This document shows positions 1 to 11,974 of a stretch of 64,000 bases of DNA, piece after piece. The position numbers and the translations under genes are program-made. Each line of letters starts with the position of its first letter. Position 1 is the stretch's first letter. Source of the DNA: Lumbricus terrestris (taxonomy: Eukaryota > Annelida > Clitellata > Crassiclitellata > Lumbricidae); contig OX457038.1 of NCBI GenBank assembly GCA_949752735.1, forward strand, positions 21,884,655 to 21,948,654, in the 5' to 3' direction. A model generated the notes under the pieces. It saw nothing but the letters and a program-made list of their open reading frames with translations, had not been told where the DNA came from and did no database searches.

Positions 1-363
1 CAACAGGCGGCTTGGATGGATATCGGCATTTTTCTTCTTCGCCCAGACGCGGTTGTTTTGAGTATTAATGGGTGGATTGATGTAAAAGATCTTTTTATCG
101 GTGAAGAAAACCTTATTATGGCACAATGCAGGCTACTTTATGTAAAATTATGATTTCCTATTTCGTGAATGCCGTGCTAAATTGAAAAAATGCAGTTCTT
201 CTGCCTGATGTCATGATCACAAATATAAAGATACTGACAAAATTTTCAAATAATATGCAGAAATATGTTACGAATAAGAATGAAAATATTTGTAAGAAAA
301 TATTCAGCGGTTTTCGAGAAATCGCAATTTTCGTAATGGGTTTTTTTTTTGGGCCGCACCCTG
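1..363 (-). mobile_element. Tc1/mariner-like transposon fragment (truncated by window edge)
   Basis: The right end reads CCGCACCCTG followed by TA, a mariner-type terminus. The last 180 bp are an inverted copy of 5352-5545. Positions 117 down to 1 translate on the minus strand as a transposase piece containing FFTDKKIF, the region around the first catalytic aspartate of IS630/Tc1/mariner enzymes. Only about 250 bp lie between that motif and the terminus, too little for the usual N-terminal DNA-binding domain, so the copy is internally deleted and inactive. The rest lies outside the window. Assignment to Tc1/mariner is fairly secure; the subfamily is not. Confidence 0.6.
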
Positions 364-365
364 TA

Positions 366-768
366 GACCCAACTCTGGTGCCTCTTCCTCGAAGATTGTA
401 AGGGTTGATGCCAGCAAATCATAAATTCGGGCCAGTAGAGATACATCATTGGCAAATTCGAAGTCAGTAAATGCAACTTCGCCGATATCAGCTCCGTGGC
501 ATAGCCCTGGCAACTGTCCTTCCCACAACTCTTTCCACGGCCACGTCAAACATGTCCGGAGCTAGGATACAGCCTTGTCGAACCCCCGACCTAATCCGAA
601 ACCAGCCACTGGTATCTCCCTCACAGCGAGCACAGCTTAGGGTGTCCGTATAGAGACCACGGAAGAGAAGGACCAGCTTATCAGGGATCCCGGCGATCTT
701 CAAAAGCTTGTAGAGTGCGTCACGGTTGAATGCTGCTTTCAGGTCAACGTAAGCAGCATAGAGAAGCT
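366..768 (-). pseudogene. LINE reverse transcriptase fragment
   Basis: Minus-strand translation, in more than one frame, gives RT landmarks in order: motif A-like AYVDLKAAFN near 750, motif B GVRQGCILAP near 570, and a motif C-like DFEFANDVSLLA near 450 in which the usual ADD is AND. The frame changes between motifs B and C, and the 3' side is cut off by the mariner-like terminus at 363. It is a dead fragment of an APE-type non-LTR retrotransposon; the clade cannot be named safely. Confidence 0.75.
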
Positions 769-1487
769 TTTTTTAAAATAGAATTTGTTCGAGTAGGCCT
801 ATTAATACTAAATCATATTCATTATAATAATTATGATTGTGTCATTTATTAAAATAGTGAATAATATTATTATAATCACATAGAGTCTAATCACGGTATA
901 TTATAACAGTTCATGTGATGCAAAAATGTAGATTGTATAGCTAAAAAACTATTACCATTCTGTCAAAACTTTCTGTGAGGGGAAGTAATTTCTGGGGAAC
1001 TTCCCTAGCGATGCATATAGATTGAACACTGTCTCCATGGCCGGCTTTCCCCCCACCGACGTGAGTTTTGGCTCTTTTCTGATTCCCCCTATTTTTCACT
1101 GGTCTCAAACTGTGCCCACCATGGATAGAAGCCCCTGTGCATGTGGGGGAGGGGCGCCTCGGCAGAACGTACACACGCAGATTAAATTCTAATTTTGGCG
1201 TCCACATTAGCCTTGTCGAACCCCCCACATTTATAACTCTCAATTATCCTATAGTCGTCCGATGGCATTTGACTACACAATTAAAGTTATATTCTGTTCA
1301 GATCTAAACTGTAAACCATATACCAGTTAACATATTTTAGCTAGCAAATATGATGTTTAACAAAAAATAAGTAGTAGCGTACATATGGTAAGATACATGT
1401 TTCATAGATGACTTTAGCTAAATAGCCTAAGTTGTGAGGGGGAAGCTTGTTTGTGCTCATAGGGGAGGGGAAATGTCATTCGGACAT
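769..1487. other. Unassigned AT-rich stretch
   Basis: No coding region is supported. Short AT-rich tracts and a G-rich patch near 1435-1470 are all I see. Frames open here look like chance. Confidence 0.4.
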
Positions 1488-1912
1488 GCACTAGATTGCA
1501 AACTGATTATCACGGTAGCAACCATTATTACTTTCACGACCTCACCAACCATCGACGTATATTGAGTGGACAATGGACATAGCATGCGCCAATATCGTCG
1601 ATGAATAAAACTGAAGCCTATGCTCAATATGCTAATGAGGGCTGTCTGACAGAAACACAGGGAGCAAGAACGCTCCCTTGCCATTCCCAAGCGTCTTGAG
1701 ATCTCCGGGGTGCTGCGACAGGACTCATGGGTGGGCATGCCCAAATAGTTAGGCAGAAAGCTCAGTATCTATCATGGACGTATACGTCTGATAGAACTTC
1801 TAGTGAGATTAAACTTAAACTCTAAAGGTTTAAAGCTATATAAGGCACTGCTAAAGAGAAGCGCGTGGGACACCAGCTTATTCGGATGAGAAGGGTTGTC
1901 CAGAGACAATGT
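1488..1912 (+). repeat. Left arm of 425-bp inverted repeat
   Basis: This block is the reverse complement of 4830-5254, with equal length and, by eye, about one mismatch in the stretch checked. A 95-codon open frame occurs in both arms only because the arms are near-identical; it resembles nothing I know. The arms bound a 2.9-kb loop of TTCC-rich low-complexity DNA interrupted by a hAT-like insertion. No target duplication is visible outside the arms. It could be a foldback-type element or a recent inverted duplication. Confidence 0.85.
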
Positions 1913-1959
1913 ACTGTAGTTTTAAGGCCTACTTTTGTTTGCCATTCACGTGCTACGTT

Positions 1960-2451
1960 CTGTGCCTAAGTTCTCTGATGTTCTGTGCCTATGTCCTACT
2001 TTTTAGCTACCTCTGTTCTCTGTAATGTTCCCTGCTTTTCATTGTGTTTCCTATAAACTGTTTTATTGTCCCTTGTTCCATGTGTTCCTTGTCCTCTATG
2101 TCATCTGTTCCATTGTGTTCCTGTTCCTTGTTTCTATCTTCCCTCGGTTCCCTGTATCTTGTTCCATGTGCTAATTGTTCATTGTTCTCTGTGGTGTTCT
2201 GTCTCCTTGTTCCCAGTGTCTTCTGGTCCTTGTGTTCCTTGTTCCTTTTTTCTTTGTTCCCTGCTTTCTTGCTCCCTGTGTTTCTTATCCGTTGTCTCTA
2301 TGTTTCCTGTGATGCTACACATTCCGCACTCCCTATGCTCCATGTTACTTATGTTCTCTGCATTCCCTTGTGTTCCCTGTTCCTTGTCCTCTGTTTCTTT
2401 CATCCATGTTCCCTGTGTTTCTTGATCTTGTTTCCTATTTTCAATGTTTCC
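1960..2451 (+). repeat. TTCC/TGTTCC-rich low-complexity array, left part
   Basis: Degenerate repeats of GTTCCTTGT and GTTCCCTGT run to the left target duplication of the hAT-like insertion and resume at 4454 in the same orientation. The long Cys/Leu/Ser-rich frames here come from the repeat and are not genes. Confidence 0.75.
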
Positions 2452-2459
2452 CTGTGTAC

Positions 2460-4445
2460 TAGGGTGGTCGTTAAAAATGAAAGTTGGAATTGAATGTTCT
2501 CCAAGGCGCCATTTGGTGCCATTCTCCTCAGAAACATCACACAAAAAGTTGTAAGAGAAAATATTAATATTTAGGACTAGCACAACATCATCAAAGTTTT
2601 ACCCTTATAATAGCAAGTGTCTTCTAATGCTAAAAAGTAGCTATATGGTTGTAATCAACCAGGAATCTTCAAACCAGGAATCAATTCAGCTACTTGTAGT
2701 TGTCCACACTTAAACGTAATGATGCTACTGTTATCATAATCATAATCATCCATTTATATAGCGCCACTTCAAGAGAAATTCCTCAACGGCAAGAAAACCT
2801 GTATAACACAACGCATCAGTAATAACCTCTATCCTATAATAATTATGTATTGGCAAATGCTACCTGTTTTACCTTGTTGTCTTGATTGATAATAATAGCT
2901 TGTTTTTCTTGGACTGTAAGGGAACAGTAATGGCATATAATAGAGATAAATATACAAGTTTGTGGTTTCATCTGTGTCTTACGTAATTAATTTATTCTGC
3001 AAAATCACCAATATTCTTAATGAGGTCTGATTTCTCTGAAATATTTATTTTTCTACCGTCATTGTTCATGGGGTTACTGGGCACAAGGAAATGGTGTAAT
3101 ATTGAACAGTAGCAATCCATTTTAGATGCGAATTTTTATCTCAGATTTAGGCCAATATGTTTTCAACCTGCGGCACTATTACCCTATCTCACAATCAAAT
3201 TGCATTTGGTCTTTGCACGGGTTTGAGGTATGGTGTAGTTTTCACAATACACTTCCCTCAAAGTGAAATCTCTGGCATGTTGCCCAAAGAAGGTGTTCAT
3301 CTGCCACCAAGAGTGTAGCAATGGGTGTTGTCCTGAGGGTGCTATACCGATACCTATTCTCTTGGATTGGTTGATCGTCTGAGATGTCCTGGTGGCTACT
3401 GTGATTTCAGCTGAATCCATTGCCGAGCATGATGTAGAGATTTTGAGTTGCTCATAGCTTACGTGTTTGACACCATCGCCTTTCATACTAATTTATAATA
3501 GGTAGTAGGTAGTTAGATAGTTAATTTACAATAGTTAATAAAGGCAGTGTAATTTGTATCCACTCTTGACAGCACTTTCTGTGTCAATTGTTTGACTCTG
3601 TGTTCATTCTTTCAACTCTAAAAGTATTCTTTTAATGGGATAAATTCCATATTATGAAATAGACAACAATGTGAGTAGGTTGCACAAGGCACTCAATTAC
3701 GATGCTCTCTTTGGAAGTTGTTTAAAAACTGCTCTTTGACTCCCATGTGGCAATAAGTAATTTCATAGATCTATAAAAATTATGACCTCAATAATTTCAA
3801 CACCTATTTTAATTAATTTTTTTACAGAAGCTCTTGATAAATTTTATCTGTGATGCGCTGTATCATTCTGCTCTGATTGCCACAATAAACGAAAATATCA
3901 TCAGTATTTTCCTCTAGTTCAACTACTATTTGGGTCCTTGTCCGTGTTATATCAGAATTTGTGTTAAAGTTAAGCATGTAATAAAGAGCCTCTAGTGTAA
4001 CAAAGGATTGCTGTAGATAGAAATCAGGCCTATCAAAAAGAACATAGCAATGTGCTGGCTTACTAGTATAGGTTTATGGTCATCGATCTCAGGGACTCAA
4101 ATACTTTTGCAATGGTCAATTATTGTTCATAAAATATATAATAAACCTTTATCATCATTGTAGAAGTCAGGCATACTTGTCAGTTGAACTTGAGTAATCG
4201 AGTGTAGTATTTCTGTTAAAACTAGTCATAGGTCCAAAAATGTGACTAAATTATCCTTATACTCAAAAAGACGATGATGTTTCGTAAAATGCAAAACTTC
4301 AAACACGTTGTGCTAGTCCTAAATATTTCTCAATCGGGATAATTTTTGGGCTACATCAGTCTTTTACCAAGTGGCACCAAATGGTGGGTTGGAGAAAGAA
4401 TGAAACTGAAGTTGAAAATTTTCCATTACAGATACGACCACCCTA
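2460..4445. mobile_element. hAT-like non-autonomous transposon with 8-bp TSD
   Basis: The left end TAGGGTGGTCGT and right end ACGACCACCCTA are inverted, and subterminal sequence up to a shared CATTTGGTGCC also matches. The 8-bp direct repeat CTGTGTAC lies at 2452-2459 and 4446-4453, as expected for hAT insertions. The 1,986-bp body has no recognisable transposase. A short piece near 2749-2800 matches the 3' tail of the LINE family at 18.0 kb. It inserted into the TTCC-rich array. Confidence 0.8.
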
Positions 4446-4453
4446 CTGTGTAC

Positions 4454-4829
4454 CCTTGTGTTCGTGTCACTTGTTCCCTAATGCTCCTCTATGCTCCATG
4501 ATGTTCCCATGATGTTCCACATTTCTCTATGTTCCATGTTTCTGTTCCTCATGTTCCATGTTATGTGTTCCTTTGTTTCATATTCTCTGTTCTGCGTTCC
4601 ATTTGTTCTATGACCCATGTTTCGTGATATCCCTTATGATGTTATTTGTTCCGTGTTCCTGTTCCTTGTGTTCTCTGTTCTGTGTTTCCTTTGTTCTATG
4701 GTCCATGTTCTGTGATATTCTCTATGGTGTTTTCTTGTCCCTGTTCCTTGTTCTATAAGCTCTCTGTTATGTGTCTTCGGTGTCTAATAATGTGTTACAT
4801 TGTGTTCCATGATATTCCTATGATTTTCC
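4454..4829 (+). repeat. TTCC/TGTTCC-rich low-complexity array, right part
   Basis: Continuation of the array at 1960-2451 after the hAT-like insertion, with the same orientation and motifs such as GTTCCATGTT. It ends at the right arm of the inverted repeat. Confidence 0.7.
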
Positions 4830-5254
4830 ACATTGTCTCTGGACAACCCTTCTCATCCGAATAAGCTGGTGTCCCACGCGCTTCTCTTTAGCAGTGCCTT
4901 ATATAGCTTTAAACCTTTAGAGTTTAAGTTTAATCTCACTAGAAGTTCTATCAGACGTATACGTCCATGATAGATACTGAGCTTTCTGCCTAACTATTTG
5001 GGCATGCCCACCCATGAGTCCTGTCGCAGCACCCCGGAGATCTCAAGACGCTTGGGAATGGCAAGGGAGCGTTCTTGCTCCCTGTGTTTCTGTCAGACAG
5101 CCCTCATTAGCATATTGAGCATAGGCTTCAGTTTTATTCATCGACGATATTGGCGCATGCTATGTCCATTGTCCACTCAATATACGTCGATGGTTGGTGA
5201 GGTTGTGAAAGTAATAATGGTTGCTACCGTGATAATCAGTTTGCAATCTAGTGC
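4830..5254 (-). repeat. Right arm of 425-bp inverted repeat
   Basis: Reverse complement of 1488-1912. It is followed after about 100 bp by a mariner-like terminus at 5352. Confidence 0.85.
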
Positions 5255-5351
5255 GTCGCCTCCTGTATCGTCATTCCCATTGCTTCGCAGTCATCTCTTT
5301 TCGTGTCGATCCATCTTTTCTTTGATCTCCCCTTTGATTTTTTCCCATGTA

Positions 5352-5545
5352 CAGGGTGCGGCCAAAAAACTGACCCATTACGAAAATTGCGATTTCTCGA
5401 AAACCGCTGAATATTTTCTTACAAATATTTTCATTTTTATTCGTAACATATTTCTGCATATTAGTTGAAAATTTTATGTCAGTATCTTTATATTTGTGAT
5501 CATGACACCAGGCAGAAGAAAGAACTGCAATTTTCAATACCGGTC
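5352..5545 (+). mobile_element. Tc1/mariner-like terminal fragment
   Basis: Begins TA|CAGGGTGCGGCC and is an inverted copy of 183-363 over roughly 190 bp. No transposase or opposite terminus is recognisable downstream, so this is a decayed end or a short non-autonomous copy. Confidence 0.6.
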
Positions 5546-6340
5546 CCACATCTAGTTTGTATATAATCTTGTATTTCTTTATTTATTGAAATACAGTTGA
5601 CATCTTGATTTTATTTAGAAAGATGGTGTTTGGAGTTTGTGGGTGCTTATGTCAATTCATAACATAGCTGTTAAAATTTCCGATGCACATTTTACGAGAT
5701 TCCTATAAAAACTCTCGAAAACTGGTACCTTTAAACATGTTCAGATCTCTTCAATTTTTTCAGCACAAAGTCTTCTAGTCAAGTGAAACAAGAGCAGCCT
5801 TGTGGTGCTGCATATTTAAAAAAATTCCCTTGTAAGTTTGGACCACACTAATATAAAGTATATAATGATTCAAGACAGGTCTATCATTTGATAGACCTGT
5901 CTTGAATCAGGAGCTGCTTCTTATTAAACTTGTGTGTCTGTTTTAGCTGCCAATTCTGTTTAAAAGTCTGGGCAAGCAGCCTTTGAAGTTGTATGTTGAA
6001 ATTTTCTTCGACGTTATTTTTGGTGCTGTGGTATGTTTGATATTTTACCTCTAGTATTGACTGTTCTTCTTTACTCTGAGTTTTGCTCAATACGAAATGC
6101 GTTATGGAAGTTATACTAGGCCTACTACCTTGTTTTTTGACAGGTCATGCATGTGACCCATCTGGCCATAACCAAGTTTATGTTGCAAAACGTGCTGGCA
6201 AGCTAATGGCCAAAATGTGACACAAACTCAGGTTTTTCTATTTTTTTAGACAGAAATTAGTTATAAAAACAGTAAAACTACATTTGTTAAAAAATTAATT
6301 TTTAACTTTTTAATTGCATTATAGATCATTTCGTAGTGTC
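5546..6340. other. Unassigned stretch with a perfect hairpin
   Basis: No gene is supported. The one structured item is the palindrome at 5867-5908. Confidence 0.4.
5867..5908. repeat. Perfect 20-bp inverted repeat with 2-nt loop
   Basis: Positions 5867-5886 are exactly complementary to 5889-5908 with TT between. The transcript of either strand would form a 20-bp perfect stem. No transposon end or gene is recognised next to it. Confidence 0.95.
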
Positions 6341-6344
6341 TTGT

Positions 6345-6700
6345 CTTGTCTTTAGCTGCGAGCCGAAGGTTGGTTGCACCATGAGCCGTCTGTCTCCAAA
6401 TCTATCTTTCGCCTGTCATCCTCGGTAGTTCAATTTTAGTCAAGCCTGTCCAAGACCCTGCATTATCTCTTTTTCCAAACAGTTTCCACTTTTTCTCAAA
6501 ATGTGATCAAAGTATTTCATCTTCCTTGTTTTAATGTTGCTTAAAAGCTGACGTTCTGTTCCAACTTGTCCCAGTACCCATTCATTGGATTTCTTTGGCA
6601 TTCATGAAATTCTTAGTATCTGCCTCAGTCCTTTCATTTCATTTTGTAGTAGCCATTGTTGTATCAGAGCAATTGATGCGTAACCAACAACTACCGTGTA
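6345..6700 (-). pseudogene. LINE ORF2 C-terminal fragment
   Basis: Minus-strand frames contain a stretch of the KTRKMKYFDHILRK type followed by NCLEKEIMQG, the conserved tail of endonuclease-bearing LINE proteins that end with a short Arg/Lys-rich module. Stops and shifts interrupt it. It is a 5'-truncated dead copy. Confidence 0.6.
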
Positions 6701-6954
6701 CAGGTGTAATGTTTTGAACTTTTTATGCAAAGACCAATCTATAGCCATAAATTTTGTAAACTATTTATTTTGTAAACTATTTCACTTGTTGTTAATGAAT
6801 TTCATTGCTAAGGTGTGCTCTCTTTTATAGGCTTCAGATAAACAACCGGTCTCAACAGCAGCCACTGAGTGTATTGCTCATCTGAGTGAGCTACTTGGTC
6901 CAAGAATATTTCGTGCTCGAGTTGAAGGCTATAACTCCAGGTAAAAGCTAGTGA

Positions 6955-7669
6955 TAGTGATGTAGCTTTTCTGGAAAAGTATTTTGTCGAAGACTTTCCG
7001 GAAACTTTGCGAAGAACCGGAAAAATACATTTCACTCAGAAAATATCAGAATTTCACTCTCATAAATTTTTATTATTGTTTAAACTCCTTTTATTTACAG
7101 TACTTCTGTCGATGCAAACTATGTTGAACTTAAAAATAACAAATATTAGCATTTAACACTATTTGTAGCTTGAAACTTTCCGGAGTCTGCAGTCAGCCCT
7201 GTTGCAGGAAACGTAAAAAACTGTTATAAACGTGAAACAATCTTACAATCTATCAATACTTAAAGTTAAAACAATACTGTCTTATATTTTCATAACTCAC
7301 AAATATGAAGGTGACTGAATGATAAAAAATATTTTCTCTAAATTTACAGTGAAGTTTAATTGCATTTAATTACTAATGTATTTTTTTGTGAACAATCTGA
7401 GCAATGATCACTAGCACCAGCAGTGAATAAACTATTGAAACTATTGAATAAACTATCAGTTATAACCACCTAAGACTACCTATAGTGATTGATGTGTAAC
7501 AATGTATTGAAAGAAAATTTCGGACTCATCAGAATTGAGTATGTATTTAATAATATTTTATTGCGGAAAAATATGTCGGAAAGTTTCCGGTAAGATACGT
7601 CGGAAAGTTTCCGAAACTTTCCGGAAAGATATGAAACTTTCCGGAGAAAGTTTCCGCCTCACAACACTA
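6955..7669. mobile_element. hAT MITE, copy 1 (8-bp TSD GCTAGTGA)
   Basis: Starts TAGTGATGTAGC and ends CACAACACTA, with direct 8-bp repeats GCTAGTGA at 6947-6954 and 7670-7677. Both ends are rich in TTCCGGAAA motifs. It is the same family as 61686-62605, which has a different target duplication, proving independent transposition. No coding capacity; 715 bp. Confidence 0.9.
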
Positions 7670-7677
7670 GCTAGTGA

Positions 7678-8549
7678 TGTAGTCAAATCCATCTGAGTCA
7701 AGTCCATGTAGGCTGAGTCAAACCCGAGCCAAGTCACTAACAATCGAGTCCGAGCCCAGGTCCATCCACATCGAAATGCACTGAAACACGGAACTTAATG
7801 GCATAGAAGAAAAATAACAGTGTATTTATGCAGATACAATTGATCATGTAATGTTTGCAAATTACATTTTATAAACACTAAATTGTGTGAACTTTTGTTC
7901 TATAATCTTGCACGATGAGGATTTGTGAAAATTCCTCACTGCTGAGCACATGTTCAACTGGTGCACTTGTGACAGGGAGCTACTAGAACTGTAGTTGCCT
8001 GTAACTCTTATCGTGGCAATACAGTTGTCTGTTCTGCCCAGAATCCAGGCAGTCAGCTTATCTATGATGTGCAGTGAACATGGCACATTTCTATATATAG
8101 CACCTCTTGCAGAGAGGTATGTAGTATGTGCTGTAGCATGTGCTGTGCCTAAGAGCTGTTTGTTGTTTTCTATACATACTCAGATCTAATTTTAATATTA
8201 CACTTTCAAAAACCCATTTGAAAACGACCACAGTTTCAAGGACTTTCAAAGAAGGGGTCAGCAACCCATCTGAGGATGAGAGACAGGAAGTTGTTGCATA
8301 AGTTGGTATTTAATACACTCATATTATGTCTGACAGCACTTTGGCATAAGTTTTCAGTTCATGTGAGAGGATAGATTTGTCCTAGCGAGTACTAGACTGC
8401 AGTAATTCACGAAGCTGCATAAGTTCTGGATTGTTCTGCTCTGCCGCTCTGAACACAATGAGCAATTGGTTGCTAATCCATGCACTGTGTAGCAGGGTAT
8501 GTACGGTCACTTCAATATCATCACTAAGCTCATGATCCAAGGCTGACGG
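7678..8549. other. Unassigned stretch
   Basis: No gene, element end or tandem repeat could be supported here. Confidence 0.4.
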
Positions 8550-8843
8550 TTACTGCAGGGAGGTACACCCGTGATAAGGTGTGTGGAACATGCATGTTCT
8601 TGCCTGGCACATACTCCATCTGGAGCTGAGCTGATACTTGAGCAACATGCGTTGGAGACAAGGAGACGTGGTGCTGATGGATTTGCGAAATATTGATTCG
8701 AGTGGCTTATGGTCACTTTGAACGATTGTTGTCTGGCCATAGATGTACTGTGACAATTTTTCGCATGCAGAGACAATGACCAACAGTTCCTGTTCAATTT
8801 GCACATAGCGGGTTTCTGCATCAGTTAGGGCAGTATTTCCCAA
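8550..8843 (-). pseudogene. Gypsy RNase H fragment
   Basis: The frame contains ALTDAETRYVQIEQELLVIV followed by a YIYGQT and SDHKPLE segment, the RNase H signature of Ty3/Gypsy pol around the catalytic Glu and second Asp. Downstream homology (LQRMLLKYQ) shifts frame and decays. A Gypsy gag zinc-knuckle remnant on the same strand lies upstream at 12464-12787, so both may be remains of one element split by the LINE insertion between them. That link is inference. Confidence 0.8.
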
Positions 8844-8869
8844 ACTTTAGTGGCTGCGGAACCATTCTT

Positions 8870-10560
8870 ATCTTATCTTATCTGACCATTTATAATCTGG
8901 ATTGAGCCATGGCAATCCTGACTCGGGGGACAAAGAGGTCAAGGCGATCAGAGGACCTAAGACCTAAGTGGCAGAAAGGGGGCGAAGTATCTGATCACAC
9001 AGATACTTCGGAGCAAGACCCATTTGAGACTTAAGGACCAAAATCAGGACTTTAAATTGTATACGGGCCGAGAGTGGAAGCCAGTGAAGTTGTTCAGTCA
9101 TGAATGTAGAAATGTGGGAGAATCAAGGAAGACGGGCAATGAGCCTAGCAGCGGCATTGAGTACAGATTGCAGAGGAGCTAGGACAGAATTGCAATAGTC
9201 AATCCGAGAACATACAAAAGCATGCACAATTGAGGTAAAGATCGATGATGAGACAGATTTGCGAATAGCCCTGAGACACCTTAGTTGGAAGTAGGAAGAG
9301 CGAGTAAGATTGGCAATGTTATCAGTGAAGTTAAGAGAACTATCAAGGGTGACACCTAGGTCTCGAACACTGGAGGAGAAGTTAAAGTGAGGAAATGTTT
9401 TAGAGAGCAGTGTGTAGTCAAGTTTTTGAAGCTGCTTAGGTGTGCCAAACCAAATCAACTGGGTTTTGGAAGAGTTCAAAGAAAGATGATTAGATGACAT
9501 CCACAGATGAAGATCTTGAGATAGAGCATCTATTCGACTTGCAAGAAGGAGTTGAGCAGAAGGGGGTCCATGGACATAGGCTTGGACATCATCAGCGAAA
9601 AGGTGGCCAGTAGCAGAGTAACTAGGGAAAAGAGAGGTAATACCAGACGTGTAAAGGGTGAATAGGAGTGGGCCTAGGACAGAACCCTGAGAAACACTCA
9701 AGACAACAGGGACCCACTGAGTCCTAGAGTCGCCAGAGATGATCATTTGGGTGCGATCAGACAGGTAGGACCGAAACCAAAGGAGAGGAGAACCCTTGAG
9801 TCCGCAGGAGGTTTCAAGTCGTTGCAATAGAATCTCATGATCAACCATGTCAAAGGCTGCAGAGATGTCAAAAAGAGCCAAAAGAGTCACTTGAGACTTG
9901 TCAACAGCAGAGTAATATATCAGAAAGAATGGAGAGGAGGTCTGTTTCCGTGGAGTGGTTAGCCCTATAGCCAGACTGGTGGGATGGAGGAGTCCCAATT
10001 GCTCAAGATAGGGAAGAAGTTGCATTGACACAAGTCTTTCAAGAGTCTTAGACAGAAAAGATAGGTTTGAAATTGGTCGATAGTTTTGACTGAGACTAGG
10101 GTCAAGATTGGGCTTCTTGAGTGCAGGAAAAACTCAGGCCCATTTTTGTGAGGCAGGAATGCAGCCCACAGCAAGTGACCTGTTGAAAAGATACACAAAG
10201 AAAACAGCAATGTCATCAAGAATGTCACTAATAATAAAAGGAGGTAGAGGATCTAATTTGCATGATTTTAAATTGACAGATGAAAAAACTGAACGAAGAT
10301 CAGAATCCAAGATAGGTCGAAAGCCGTCAACGACAGATGTTGTCGAGGAGAACGTAGGAGGAGGAGCGTTGGCAGTAGATGCACGAAGACGGTCGGTCTT
10401 GGCTGCAAACACGTCGAGGAAGTCGTTGGCGGAAAAAGCAGGTGTCTCCGCTGGCCTCGATGGTCGACCGAGAAGTCCTGAGATGGAGGTCCAAAGGCGC
10501 ATCTTAATATTTTCTTGCCCAAAAACCCCATTCTAGAAAGTTGAATTCTTATGTCAGATA
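8870..10560 (-). pseudogene. CR1-like LINE reverse transcriptase, frameshifted
   Basis: Read from 10502 downward: an RT N-terminal region with a KSCKLDPLPPFI segment; then, after frame shifts near 10130 and 10000, a 302-codon frame (10031-9123) with motif A ALFDISAAFDMVDHEILL, motif B QGSVLGPLLF, motif C FADDVQAY and C-terminal SRIDYCNSVLAPLQ and NAAARL. The tail towards 8870 is homologous to the plus-strand LINE piece at 20.0-20.46 kb. Catalytic residues are intact but the N-terminal part is in pieces, so the copy cannot be active. Family: CR1/Rex1/Crack-like by motif style. Confidence 0.85.
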
Positions 10561-10612
10561 TACGATACTTCATTTAGTCGATTTCTATATTCTGTTTCTG
10601 CTGCGGAATAAT

Positions 10613-10969
10613 CAGGGCTGTAGGCTACTGGTAAATTTTTGAGGAGAGTACATGCTGACCGGAAGAAAGATCGACTTTTTTGGGTGCAAAATTTATCATG
10701 ACTTTTTTAGTCATCATCCCCTAAAAAATTTCCCCATTTTTCCGGTCCAAAAACTCTGATGACCTTTTTTAAGTCTTTTGCTTCGAATTACGTGAAAAAT
10801 ACAGCTAAATATCCTTTGCCTTTTTTGTGCATATACCCACACGCTCTTTGTGAGGTGAGTATGATGTATATACGTATACCATGGTTTTCGGTGGTGAGTA
10901 TACGATGCCGTTTTTCCCCGGAGGTAAGTATACGTCGTATACCCATGTATACCCTTGATTACAGCCCTG
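10613..10969. mobile_element. hAT-type MITE with 8-bp TSD
   Basis: Terminal inverted repeat CAGGGCTGTA / TACAGCCCTG; flanks GGAATAAT and GAAATAAT differ by one base. 357 bp, no coding capacity. The interior has repeated TATACGT-like motifs. Confidence 0.7.
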
Positions 10970-11204
10970 GAAATAATGATGTAATGAGACTGCAGCTTCA
11001 TTTAGGCCTAAATACGTGGCACATAGCAAGATCATGCTAAGTGCAATTTTGTGACAGTGGGGGTAAGACTATTCTTTAATTAGCCCATTCCGGACATCGA
11101 TCAGTGAAGGTTCACTGACTTTTCATTTTTGCGTTATGTCAATGAGAATTTTGTTATCTTTATTAGAAACATTTGCTGGTTCTTACAATACAATATAATA
11201 CAAC

Positions 11205-11600
11205 TGAAATTTCATAATGCCCTCCTTACAAGCTCAGAAGTGCACATTGAAGTTCGACAACCATTAAAACTATGTATAGGTAGACTGGAAAGGAAAGTTT
11301 TCAGTTTATAGCGAAAGACAGTCTCTCTAAGAGAGTTACGAACTTGAGGAGGGAGAGGATTCCATATGAAGGGGCCAGCAAATGTGAAAGAAAGCCGGCC
11401 AAAGACAAGACGTGTACCAGGAACTACATACTTTCCAGTGGAAGAGTGACCTTTAACAGAGTTACAAGGTGTGATCATAGAAGATAAGTAGGATGGCAGG
11501 TGATCAGCGCATACTTTGTACATTAGGAGTGCTAGCTTGAAGCGAATACGTTCACATACAGGAAGCCAGTGTAAAGAGCGACGAGCTGGTGTGATACATT
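11205..11600 (-). pseudogene. LINE C-terminal fragment
   Basis: The minus-strand frame contains VVPGTRLVFGRLSFTFAGPF and WNPLPPQVR, the conserved C-terminal block of CR1-like LINE proteins, preceded by a SLHWLPV-type segment in another frame. Detached from any RT domain; a 5'-truncated insertion. Confidence 0.8.
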
Positions 11601-11974
11601 ATCGCCTTCGTGTTAGAAATGTATTTAATCAAGTTCACTTCTAGGTTGGGAATTTAAAATGCACTTTCTGAATGAATATTTTAATCGAAAGCACAATCCA
11701 TATCCATAAAAGCATCGTATGAGTTTGCAACTCACTCCACGGAACTATATAGATTTAACAAAGAGGCGCATAGCCTCAACTGACGTTGCAATTACTCAAT
11801 ATTGGTGAATTTCTACATCAGCATATTCAAATATAGAGTGACACAAAAGTTCGTTCACTGTTTTCAAAATGCGTTGTCTCAGTAACGGCTTCATATTTCT
11901 TTATAATATTTTGTCAGTGTACATAAGTCAAATGTATGTCGAACTCTGTACCAACAGGTGTCTTCTATAGCTCA

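Noticed and set aside
1457..1744. 95-aa frame repeated at 4998-5468 as apparent conserved protein
   Set aside because: Identity comes from the inverted DNA duplication itself; no domain or coding signal.
2044..2493. 149-aa Cys/Leu/Ser-rich open frame (and overlapping frames)
   Set aside because: Produced by the TTCC/TGTTCC low-complexity repeat; all three plus frames are open and no domain is present.
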